This document shows, one piece after another, positions 1-5,340 of a stretch of 8,117 nt of DNA. The first letter of the stretch is position 1, and every line of letters starts with the position of its first letter. The stretch is from Thiotrichales bacterium (GTDB lineage: Bacteria > Pseudomonadota > Gammaproteobacteria > Thiomicrospirales > Thiomicrospiraceae): positions 1 to 8,117 of the forward strand of contig JACXUQ010000046.1 in NCBI GenBank assembly GCA_014763835.1, written 5' to 3'. Below the pieces are notes generated by a model. That model was not told the DNA's origin, searched no databases, and worked only from the letters and a program-made list of their open reading frames with translations. A program made the position numbers and the translations under genes.

Positions 1-1155
1 GAGCGTTTCCATAAAATCATGGCCGAGAAGGGCGAGAATTCGAGTACCAAGGATATGCAGGAGCTGGGGATTGATTTCTATGTCAAAACCCGCAAGCAGT
101 CGTCGGATAGTCAGCCAAGCGTGTTCTTTGATGATACCGAAGTCTCCTATCGTGACGACAACCGTTATATCTGGTTCTACTACGAAGAGTATGATGAGTC
201 GGATGAAATCATGCCTAACGAGTATGAGAACGAAGAGCCGGTGATCTCGAATGAAGGCGGTTTGCCGCCGCGCCATTACGACGAGTGGGATTATATTTCG
301 GAAGGCTATCGCCCTGATTGGACAACGGTTTACGAGCGTCTGCACCCGTCCGGAGATGCCGGCAAGGTCGACCGCTTGATGGACAAGCATGCTGATCTGG
401 CGAAGCGTCTGAAGAAGATGATTGAAGCTTTGAAGCCGCAGAACAAAAAGCGTATCCGCTTCCAGGAGGAAGGGGAAGAGCTGGATCTGGATGTGGCGTT
501 GCGTTCGGTCATCGATTTCAAGAGCGGGCAGGCGCCTGATCCGCGCATCAACTACAGTCATACCACCGATAGCCGTAATATTGCGGTGATGTTGCTGGTG
601 GATACGTCGCAATCGTTGAATGAGCGTAATCCGGAAACGGGGCAGACCTTATTGGAACTTTCCGAAGAAGCTTTGGCGATTACCGCTTGGACGGTCGAGA
701 AGTTGGGCGATAAGTTTGCGATTGCCGGTTTCTGTTCGGATACCCGCCATGAAGTGCGTTACCAGCACATCAAAGGCTTCTCGGAAGGTTATACCGATGA
801 AGTCAAGGCGCGCATTGCGGCGATGGAGGCGTCTTATTCAACCCGTATGGGTGCGGCGATGCGTCATGCGGCGCATTATCTTGAAGCACAGAAAGCGGAG
901 AAAAAGCTGATGTTGGTGTTAACCGACGGCGAGCCGGCGGACATTGATGCCAAAGACCCGCAGACGTTGATTCAGGATACGCACAAGGCGGTCGAAGAGT
1001 TGCAGAGTAAGGGGATTTACTCCTACTGCATCACGGTCGATCCTAAAGCGGATGAGTATGTGGCAGACGTGTTCGGCAATCAATATACGGTGATTGACCG
1101 TGTTGAGAAGTTGCCGGAATTGTTGCCGCAAGTCTTTATGAAGCTGACACACTGA
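1..1155 (+). CDS. cbbO: CbbO-like Rubisco activase subunit, VWA domain (5' truncated by window edge)
   Basis: The frame is open from base 1, so the Met at 19 is internal and the N-terminal half lies outside the window; CbbO proteins are usually about 700-800 residues. Counting from that Met, a very acidic stretch covers residues 55-80, followed by a YDEWDYISEGYRPDW block typical of CbbO/NorD proteins. A C-terminal von Willebrand factor A domain follows, with a complete metal-ion-dependent adhesion site: D195-x-S197-x-S199, T275 and D303 in TDGEP. In this family CbbO works with the AAA+ ATPase CbbQ to remodel inhibited Rubisco in the cytoplasm. NorD, which matures nitric oxide reductase, has the same architecture and is the main alternative. 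The nearby carbonic anhydrase and SulP transporter favour CbbO. The cbbQ and cbbLS genes would be expected upstream but are not visible. The next gene starts 16 bases downstream. Confidence 0.8.
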   Translation, partial: ERFHKIMAEKGENSSTKDMQELGIDFYVKTRKQSSDSQPSVFFDDTEVSYRDDNRYIWFYYEEYDESDEIMPNEYENEEPVISNEGGLPPRHYDEWDYISEGYRPDWTTVYERLHPSGDAGKVDRLMDKHADLAKRLKKMIEALKPQNKKRIRFQEEGEELDLDVALRSVIDFKSGQAPDPRINYSHTTDSRNIAVMLLVDTSQSLNERNPETGQTLLELSEEALAITAWTVEKLGDKFAIAGFCSDTRHEVRYQHIKGFSEGYTDEVKARIAAMEASYSTRMGAAMRHAAHYLEAQKAEKKLMLVLTDGEPADIDAKDPQTLIQDTHKAVEELQSKGIYSYCITVDPKADEYVADVFGNQYTVIDRVEKLPELLPQVFMKLTH

Positions 1156-1171
1156 GATTAGAGAGGGAGTG

Positions 1172-1609
1172 ATGAAATCAATCATAACGGTACGTTCGGA
1201 ATTTGATTTTCGTGGTGAAACCTTTTGCTATGAGTCCGATATTGATCTACCTGCCATTATTGATGATATCGACCTGTTTTTGGAGCAGCTTCCGAATCGA
1301 ATTGCGAAGTTGAATGACTTGGATGTCATCTCTTATAAATTCGAGATGCTGGAATCCAGCGAGATGGAAGTGATTCGTTTTCAATCGCGCATTGCATCGG
1401 CGATCCCGAATCTGCCAATGCGCGTTGAAGCCTTTCTGGAACTTTATCAAGAAATGGGTCCTGATGCGTATCTGCAGGAAATCGCGCAGAATCATCAAAT
1501 TGATCTGCAAGCCAACCCGCAAATTGCCAAAGCACTCAAAGCCGCTTACGAGCTGGGGAATGAGCATAGGCCCAAGGACAAGCCGGTTAGCACCCATACC
1601 TGGTTTTAA
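1172..1609 (+). CDS. Hypothetical protein, 145 residues, in the cbbO operon
   Basis: I do not recognise this family. A GTG at 1169 directly precedes ATG 1172. The ATG is preferred because the purine-rich GAGAGG at 1161-1166 then sits five bases upstream. The protein has no signal peptide or membrane segment. Its N-terminus (ITVRSEFDFRGETFCYESDI) looks like two beta strands, and the rest looks helical and acidic, with conserved-looking ends such as IDLQANPQIAKALKAAYELG and a terminal STHTWF. It starts 16 bases after the cbbO stop and is followed by an intrinsic terminator, so it is almost certainly cotranscribed with cbbO as the last gene. That position suggests a role beside CbbQO or Rubisco, but no motif proves it. 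Codon use resembles its neighbours. Confidence is high that the gene is real and low for any function. Confidence 0.8.
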   Translation: MKSIITVRSEFDFRGETFCYESDIDLPAIIDDIDLFLEQLPNRIAKLNDLDVISYKFEMLESSEMEVIRFQSRIASAIPNLPMRVEAFLELYQEMGPDAYLQEIAQNHQIDLQANPQIAKALKAAYELGNEHRPKDKPVSTHTWF

Positions 1610-1650
1610 TCAGGCTGTACTAAGTAAGGTGCGAAAACGCTTTCTTGCTG

Positions 1651-1656
1651 TATAAT
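1651..1656 (+). promoter_or_regulatory. Consensus -10 box (TATAAT) upstream of the carbonic anhydrase gene
   Basis: A perfect TATAAT lies in the gap between the cbbO operon and the carbonic anhydrase gene. No convincing -35 hexamer is present 16-18 bases upstream (GGTGCG region), and the extended -10 TG is misplaced. Transcription would begin near 1663 and run at once into the hairpin at 1676-1701, which makes the arrangement unusual. Confidence 0.45.
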
Positions 1657-1675
1657 ACGCCTCTAAATCCGTAAC

Positions 1676-1701
1676 AAATGCCCTTACCCAGGGCATTTTT
1701 T
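1676..1701 (+). terminator. Intrinsic terminator after the cbbO-hypothetical operon
   Basis: An 8-bp perfect stem, AAATGCCC (1676-1683) with GGGCATTT (1691-1698), has a 7-base loop and runs into a T tract of six bases (1696-1701) that overlaps the stem. It lies 67 bases after the stop of the 145-residue gene. It also lies between the TATAAT box at 1651 and the carbonic anhydrase start, so it could additionally act as an attenuator. Confidence 0.75.
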
Positions 1702-1732
1702 ATGTTCTGATAACACGCTGAATCGGGTTTAG

Positions 1733-1770
1733 ACCATGCCGTCCTGTGCGGGGACAAGGGCGGACGTGGT
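1733..1770 (+). promoter_or_regulatory. Possible structured 5' leader hairpin of the carbonic anhydrase mRNA
   Basis: ACCA (1733-1736) pairs with TGGT (1767-1770), and CGTCC (1740-1744) pairs with GGACG (1762-1766). This leaves a 3-base bulge and a 17-base G-rich loop. An alternative small pairing is GTCC (1741-1744) with GGAC (1752-1755). It ends 13 bases before the ribosome binding site. I could not match it to a known riboswitch class. The pairing is seen directly; a regulatory role is conjecture. Confidence 0.3.
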
Positions 1771-1783
1771 GCCGAGCCGTCTC

Positions 1784-1790
1784 AAAAGGA
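1784..1790 (+). promoter_or_regulatory. Ribosome binding site that fixes the carbonic anhydrase start
   Basis: AAAAGGA lies six bases before ATG 1797. The in-frame GTG at 1746 has no such site, and the 17 residues it would add lie within the G-rich leader, so the shorter protein is preferred. Confidence 0.75.
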
Positions 1791-1796
1791 TCGACT

Positions 1797-2453
1797 ATGT
1801 GCCAAAAATGCTGTGAATCTCACCCCTCGATTGACCTGCTGCTCAATAACAACCAACAATGGGTAGACGAGGTTAATGCCGCTCGCCCCAACTTCTTTTC
1901 TACGTTGTCCGCTCAACAAAAACCCGAATATTTGTGGATCGGCTGTTCAGACAGTCGTGTGCCTGCGAATGAGCTGGTGAAAATGGATCCGGGCACGATT
2001 TTCGTGCACCGTAATATTGCTAATTTGGTCAACTCCAGCGACATGAATGTGCTGAGTGTTATTCAGTACGCCGTCGAAGTGCTCAAGGTGAAACATATTA
2101 TCGTCAACGGCCATTACGGTTGTGGTGGTGTCATGGCGGCCATGGAAGAAACCAATCCCGATCTGATCGACCACTGGATTCGCCCCATCCGCAAATACTA
2201 TCGCCGCGCCCAGCAGGAGTTGGATGCGATGCCCTACGAGCAACGCGTTAACCGCTTGTGCGAATTGAATGTGATGGAGCAGGTGCGTAATATCTGCCAT
2301 ATTCCGGCAGTGAAAAAGGCCTGGAAAAAAGGCCAGGAGTTGTGCATTCACGGTTTTATTTACGACATCAAAGATGGTCGTCTGCACAACTTGAACGTAT
2401 CCATTTGCGATTTGGACGCAGCCGAGCAGGCGGTGCTGAGAAACGACGACTAG
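1797..2453 (+). CDS. can: Beta-carbonic anhydrase, type II (Can-like)
   Basis: The 218-residue product matches the usual length of about 220 for cytoplasmic beta-carbonic anhydrases, zinc enzymes that interconvert CO2 and bicarbonate. The zinc ligands and catalytic pair are visible: C50-S-D52-S-R54, then H106-Y-G-C109-GG. W47 (in YLWIGCSDSR), R72 (in VHRNIAN) and Y189 (in FIYDIKDG) match the Trp-Arg-Tyr set that forms the non-catalytic bicarbonate site of the Haemophilus and E. coli type II enzymes, so pH- and bicarbonate-dependent inhibition is expected. The N-terminus is unusual in carrying three cysteines, C2, C5 and C6. No signal peptide is present, so the enzyme is probably cytosolic. 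It lies between the cbbO operon and the SulP transporter, which fits balancing of the internal inorganic carbon pool. In a Rubisco-based organism it may supply CO2 for fixation or bicarbonate for carboxylases. Confidence 0.95.
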   Translation: MCQKCCESHPSIDLLLNNNQQWVDEVNAARPNFFSTLSAQQKPEYLWIGCSDSRVPANELVKMDPGTIFVHRNIANLVNSSDMNVLSVIQYAVEVLKVKHIIVNGHYGCGGVMAAMEETNPDLIDHWIRPIRKYYRRAQQELDAMPYEQRVNRLCELNVMEQVRNICHIPAVKKAWKKGQELCIHGFIYDIKDGRLHNLNVSICDLDAAEQAVLRNDD

Positions 2454-2502
2454 CCTTTTGGCAGGTTTGAAAAACCGTTAGCGGTCACGGTGGATTTGCG
2501 GC

Positions 2503-2508
2503 TATAAT
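2503..2508 (+). promoter_or_regulatory. Consensus -10 box upstream of ppnP
   Basis: TATAAT lies 36 bases before the ppnP start. The best -35 candidate is a poor TTAGCG at 2478-2483 with a 19-base spacer. No terminator is evident between the carbonic anhydrase gene and ppnP, so readthrough from upstream may also contribute. Confidence 0.45.
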
Positions 2509-2544
2509 CTGTGGCGAAATTTAAACCGAATTAAAGGAATTGAA

Positions 2545-2856
2545 ATGTCACAGTTTGACAATGTTACAGTGGTTAAAAAAGCCAATATCTATTTTGACGG
2601 TAAGGTCACCAGCCGTACCGTACTGTTTGCTGACGGCACTAAAAAGACTCTGGGTATCATGATGCCCGGCGATTACGAGTTTGGTACGGATGCGGCCGAA
2701 ATCATGGAAATGATGGCAGGTGAAGTCGAAGTATTACTGCCGGGCGAAACCGAGTGGAAAGGGATTCCAGTCGGTCAAAGCTTTGAAGTGCCAGCTAACT
2801 CCAAGTTCGGCATCAAAGTGAAAACCGTTGCGGATTACTGCTGTTCTTACCTGTAA
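2545..2856 (+). CDS. ppnP: Pyrimidine/purine nucleoside phosphorylase PpnP (YaiE family)
   Basis: The 103-residue protein is a single small cupin barrel typical of the DUF1255/YaiE family (E. coli protein about 94 residues). Family hallmarks visible here are YFDGKVTSRT near the N-terminus, GIMMPGDYEFGTDAAEIMEMMAGEVEVLLPGE in the middle, and VGQSFEVPANSKFGIKV followed by the C-terminal Y-C-C-S-Y-L. Characterised members phosphorolyse several purine and pyrimidine nucleosides to the base and ribose-1-phosphate in the cytoplasm. ATG 2545 has AAAGGA at 2533-2538, six bases upstream. It has its own -10 box and a strong terminator, so it may be a stand-alone transcript. Its place among inorganic-carbon genes may be coincidence. 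Confidence 0.92.
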   Translation: MSQFDNVTVVKKANIYFDGKVTSRTVLFADGTKKTLGIMMPGDYEFGTDAAEIMEMMAGEVEVLLPGETEWKGIPVGQSFEVPANSKFGIKVKTVADYCCSYL

Positions 2857-2886
2857 TTAACCGCTTATAAAGGTTGATGACAGCCA

Positions 2887-2925
2887 AAACCCGGCCTGTT
2901 TAAAACTCAACAGGCCGGGTTTTTT
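2887..2925 (+). terminator. Strong intrinsic terminator after ppnP, possibly bidirectional
   Basis: A 14-bp perfect stem, AAACCCGGCCTGTT (2887-2900) with AACAGGCCGGGTTT (2909-2922), encloses an 8-base loop and runs into six Ts (2920-2925). In the leftward direction the same hairpin is followed by TTTT, so it may also end the convergent small-membrane-protein transcript. The stretch 2902-2920 recurs exactly, inverted, at 5075-5093. Confidence 0.9.
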
Positions 2926-2955
2926 GTTTTTGGGATTTGAGGCTTCAGAAAGGTA

Positions 2956-3249
2956 TTACATCCAAAAGGACGCGGTGTAGCTGACAATAAAGTTTAAAAC
3001 GGACGCTAAAATGCCCATCGGCAGAATCATGAATTGTGATGGATTGAGCGGGTCTTTGGATTGGGCGATTTTTTCATACGCTAAGGTGAGCAGGGTGACG
3101 AGTACGGCACCGATGGCCATATAGAAGAACCAGTCGCGAATTTGTTCGGCTGAGGCAAAGAAGAGCATGTAGAGCGAAAACGGGCCGCCGACCCAGAAAA
3201 ACACCAAATAAATCGTTCCGACCAGAAAACCAAGGAATTTGATTAACAT
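2956..3249 (-). CDS. Hypothetical small membrane protein, 97 residues
   Basis: I do not recognise the family. ATG at 3249 (minus strand) has AGAGGA at positions 3262-3257, seven bases upstream. The protein is strongly hydrophobic, with three or four likely membrane helices: residues 5-31 (possibly a hairpin), 41-60 and 73-94. They are joined by a polar segment with YEKIAQSKDPLNPSQ between the last two. No cleavable signal peptide, cysteine or metal motif is evident. It begins three bases after the stop of the 43-residue gene, so the two are surely translated together. The unit is divergent from the SulP transporter and converges on ppnP. Context makes an accessory or regulatory partner of the transporter conceivable, but this is inference only. 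Confidence 0.75.
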   Translation of the reverse strand: MLIKFLGFLVGTIYLVFFWVGGPFSLYMLFFASAEQIRDWFFYMAIGAVLVTLLTLAYEKIAQSKDPLNPSQFMILPMGILASVLNFIVSYTASFWM

Positions 3250-3252
3250 GGG

Positions 3253-3384
3253 TTAATCCTCTTTTTGTGCATCCTTTTGTTTTTTAACACGTTTTGCTTT
3301 GAAAAGGAAGTGCAGGCCGAAATGGACGACAAGTAACAAGATAAAAAATCCCATGGCGATTTCGCCAATATGGTTAATCCACAT
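3253..3384 (-). CDS. Hypothetical single-span membrane microprotein, 43 residues
   Basis: Reading leftward from ATG at 3384, a 43-codon frame ends with TAA at 3255-3253. It has a good ribosome binding site, AAAGGA, seven bases upstream. The product starts MWINHIGEIAMGFFILLLVV, has one membrane helix at about residues 9-28, and ends in a lysine-rich, charged tail (KAKRVKKQKDAQKED). The charge pattern suggests an outside N-terminus and a cytoplasmic tail. Its stop codon lies three bases before the 97-residue gene, whose ribosome binding site sits inside its last codons. I recognise no family. The spacing, the ribosome binding site and a coherent hydrophobic design support a real gene. Confidence 0.65.
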   Translation of the reverse strand: MWINHIGEIAMGFFILLLVVHFGLHFLFKAKRVKKQKDAQKED

Positions 3385-3436
3385 GGTAGGTTCCTTTGTG
3401 AAGTGGGGGTTGTGTTCAGAGGCGCTTACCCGGGAA

Positions 3437-3460
3437 ATTGTAGCGGGTTTTTGTTAGAAT
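3437..3460. promoter_or_regulatory. Back-to-back promoters of the small-protein unit and sulP
   Basis: Rightward, TAGAAT at 3455-3460 is preceded by TGT, an extended -10 pattern; it sits 28 bases before the sulP start. Leftward, the minus strand has TACAAT at 3442-3437, 52 bases before the 43-residue gene. The two -10 boxes are only 12 bases apart, so polymerase at one would block the other. Neither has a good -35 hexamer, which suggests a need for an activator. Confidence 0.4.
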
Positions 3461-3488
3461 TTGCAGCACTTTACATTAGGGAGTTCAC

Positions 3489-5069
3489 ATGAAACAGAAA
3501 GTACCGTTCAATTGGCGGACCTATAAAAACGATACCTTATCGGGTATTACCGTGGCTTTGGCGTTGGTTCCGGAAGCGGTGGCCTTTGCCTTTGTGGCCG
3601 GCGTGCACCCTTTGGTGGGACTGTACGCGGCGATTATCGTGGGCATGATCACCGCCATTTTCGGCGGGCGCCCCGGCATGATTACGGCGGCGGCCGGTTC
3701 GTTGGCGGTAGTGATGATGCATCTGGTGATGGAGCATGGCGCCTCCTATCTGTTTTTGGCGGTGATTCTGATGGGCATGATGCAGATTTTTATCGGCGTG
3801 ATGAAGTGGGCGCGGTTTATCCGTATGGTGCCGTCGCCGGTCATGCTCGGATTTGTGAACGGCTTGGCGCTGATTATTCTGGTAGCGCAGTTCACGCAGT
3901 TCAAGGATGCGGAAGGTCAGTGGTTGACCGGCGAGAGCCTCAATATCATGCTGCTGATTATTGCCGCGACCCTGGCGATTATCTATCTGCTGCCGCGTTT
4001 GACCAAGGCGGTGCCCTCGGCCTTGGCGGCGATTGTATTGGTGTCGGTTGCGGTGGTGCTGTTTGATATCAATGCGATTACCGTGGGTGATCGTGCGGCG
4101 GTGTCCGGCACGCTGGAATCCTTGGTGTACGGTGACGGCACGGCGGGCGGTTTTCAGGGATTAAGCTGGTTCACCACCTTGCCGGCGGATTTCTGGAGTC
4201 TGCAAACCCTGTGGATTGTGTTGCCTTATGCGCTGATTCTGACAATTATCGGTTCGGTCGAGTCGCTGCTGACGATGACGTTGATTGACGACATTACCGA
4301 AACCCGCGGCAAGGCCAACAAAGAGTGTATCGCCTTGGGGGCGGCCAACTGTACCGCAGGCACCTTTGGTACGATGGGCGGCTGCGCGTTGATCGGCCAG
4401 TCGATGATTAACGTCAAATCGGGCGGCGCGGGGCGTTTGTCGGGCATTACCGCGGCACTGGGGCTGTTGGTTATTGTGCTGGTGGCCTCGCCGCTGATCG
4501 AGCAGGTGCCGATTGGTGCCTTGGTCGGCTTGATGTTTTTTGTGGTGATTGCGACGTTCAACTGGTCGAGCTGGAATATCATGCGCGGTATGACCAAGGC
4601 CGATGCGTTTGTGATGGTGCTGGTGACGGCGTTGACGGTCATTTTTGATCTGGCCGTGGCGGTGATTGCCGGCGTGGTGGTGTCGGCCCTGGTGTTTGCG
4701 TGGCAGCACGCGCAGCGCATTCTGCTGGAAACTTCGCTTGAAGAGATCGACGGCAAAACCGTTAAGACCTACAAGGTGCAGGGGCCGCTGTTCTTTGCCT
4801 CGGCGAAGAACTTCATCGACAGTTTTGATCCTAAAAACGATCCGGAATGCGTGCAGATCGATTTCATGCATTCGCGCGTCTACGACCACACCGGTTTGGA
4901 GGCGATTGACAGTCTGACCAAGAAATACCGTGCTGCAGGCAAGAAGCTGGTATTGAAGCATTTGAGCCCGGAGTGTCATGTGTTGTTACAGGATGCGAAA
5001 GAGCTGATTGAGATCAATGTGTCTGAAGACCCGCATTATCATGTTTCGACCAGCGGTAAAAAGGCTTAG
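3489..5069 (+). CDS. SulP (SLC26) family anion transporter with STAS domain, candidate bicarbonate importer
   Basis: The 526-residue protein has a hydrophobic membrane domain (about residues 15-410) and a C-terminal STAS domain (about 425-515), the standard SulP layout. Family signatures are PEAVAFAFVAGVHPLVGLYA (28-47), GGRPGMITAAAGS (59-71) and GSVESLLTMTLID with acidic E258 at the expected core substrate/ion-site helix, followed by a TAGTFGTMGGCALIGQS loop. The STAS loop reads D466-H-T-G, without the Ser-Ser seen in phosphorylated anti-sigma antagonists. SulP proteins carry sulfate, bicarbonate or other anions, often with Na+ or H+. Sequence alone does not settle the substrate. The adjacent carbonic anhydrase and cbbO favour bicarbonate; sulfate or a dicarboxylate is the alternative. 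ATG 3489 has AGGGAG (3478-3483) five bases upstream. It is divergent from two small membrane proteins and ends at a hairpin region. Confidence 0.92.
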   Translation: MKQKVPFNWRTYKNDTLSGITVALALVPEAVAFAFVAGVHPLVGLYAAIIVGMITAIFGGRPGMITAAAGSLAVVMMHLVMEHGASYLFLAVILMGMMQIFIGVMKWARFIRMVPSPVMLGFVNGLALIILVAQFTQFKDAEGQWLTGESLNIMLLIIAATLAIIYLLPRLTKAVPSALAAIVLVSVAVVLFDINAITVGDRAAVSGTLESLVYGDGTAGGFQGLSWFTTLPADFWSLQTLWIVLPYALILTIIGSVESLLTMTLIDDITETRGKANKECIALGAANCTAGTFGTMGGCALIGQSMINVKSGGAGRLSGITAALGLLVIVLVASPLIEQVPIGALVGLMFFVVIATFNWSSWNIMRGMTKADAFVMVLVTALTVIFDLAVAVIAGVVVSALVFAWQHAQRILLETSLEEIDGKTVKTYKVQGPLFFASAKNFIDSFDPKNDPECVQIDFMHSRVYDHTGLEAIDSLTKKYRAAGKKLVLKHLSPECHVLLQDAKELIEINVSEDPHYHVSTSGKKA

Positions 5070-5104
5070 GCCTTACCCGGCCTGTTGAGTTTTTTCAGGC
5101 CTAA
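5066..5104 (+). repeat. Inverted-repeat hairpin overlapping the sulP stop codon
   Basis: TTAGGCCT (5066-5073) is matched by AGGCCTAA (5097-5104). Inside, GGCCTG (5079-5084) can pair with CAGGCC (5096-5101), so two mutually exclusive stems are possible. The T run lies in the loop rather than after the stem, making it a poor terminator. The stretch 5075-5093 is identical to the reverse complement of 2902-2920 in the ppnP terminator. Confidence 0.6.
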
Positions 5105-5120
5105 AATCCCTTCGTTTTCA

Positions 5121-5156
5121 AAGCCCGCTTAAGCGCCCCTTAAGCGGGCTTTTTTA
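5121..5156 (+). terminator. Strong intrinsic terminator after sulP
   Basis: A 13-bp perfect stem, AAGCCCGCTTAAG (5121-5133) with CTTAAGCGGGCTT (5139-5151), has a 5-base loop and is followed by a run of Ts (5150-5155). It isolates sulP from the downstream signalling genes. Confidence 0.92.
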
Positions 5157-5340
5157 TTATCTCGCCGATTCTTTTCCTTATAGTTATTTCTTTTGGTGCA
5201 AGCTTGCATTTAAATGGATTTTAATCATCCTTTTTAAAGTATTGGTTGTTTATTAACTTATTGAATAAAAATGATTATTTGTTTTATGGATTAAAATTTG
5301 TTAATGATTTTAAGTGACGCTGTGAATTCTGGAGGCTAAA
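5157..5340 (+). promoter_or_regulatory. AT-rich intergenic region upstream of the ANTAR regulator
   Basis: This 184-base gap is much richer in A and T than the flanking genes. It holds a perfect 12-bp palindrome, TGCAAGCTTGCA (5197-5208). One mediocre promoter candidate is TTGGTT (5243-5248) with TAAAAA (5266-5271) at a 17-base spacing. GGAGG at 5331-5335 is the ribosome binding site of the next gene. No ORF or known RNA was recognised. Confidence 0.4.

Noticed and set aside
1676..1770. ANTAR-type paired-hairpin target for the NasT-like regulator in the carbonic anhydrase leader
   Set aside because: The loops are not hexaloops with the A-first, G-fourth pattern these proteins recognise; the terminator loop has seven bases and reads TTACCCA.
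1746..1796. Upstream GTG start for carbonic anhydrase adding 17 residues
   Set aside because: No ribosome binding site precedes it, the extension is unlike other beta-carbonic anhydrases, and ATG 1797 has a well-spaced AAAAGGA.
1947..2387. A 146-codon minus-strand open frame opposite carbonic anhydrase
   Set aside because: The plus strand encodes all catalytic residues of a beta-carbonic anhydrase; the minus frame has no ribosome binding site and no familiar motif.
4161..4979. A 272-codon open frame on the minus strand opposite sulP
   Set aside because: Its product is dominated by His, Gln and Arg and has no recognisable domain; it is the shadow of a strongly supported SulP gene in a region of high third-position GC.
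5194..5208. Possible sigma-54 promoter (TGGTGC...TTGCA) before the ANTAR gene
   Set aside because: The GG and GC elements are one base too close and the -24 box deviates from TGGCAC; the 12-bp palindrome explains the pattern better.
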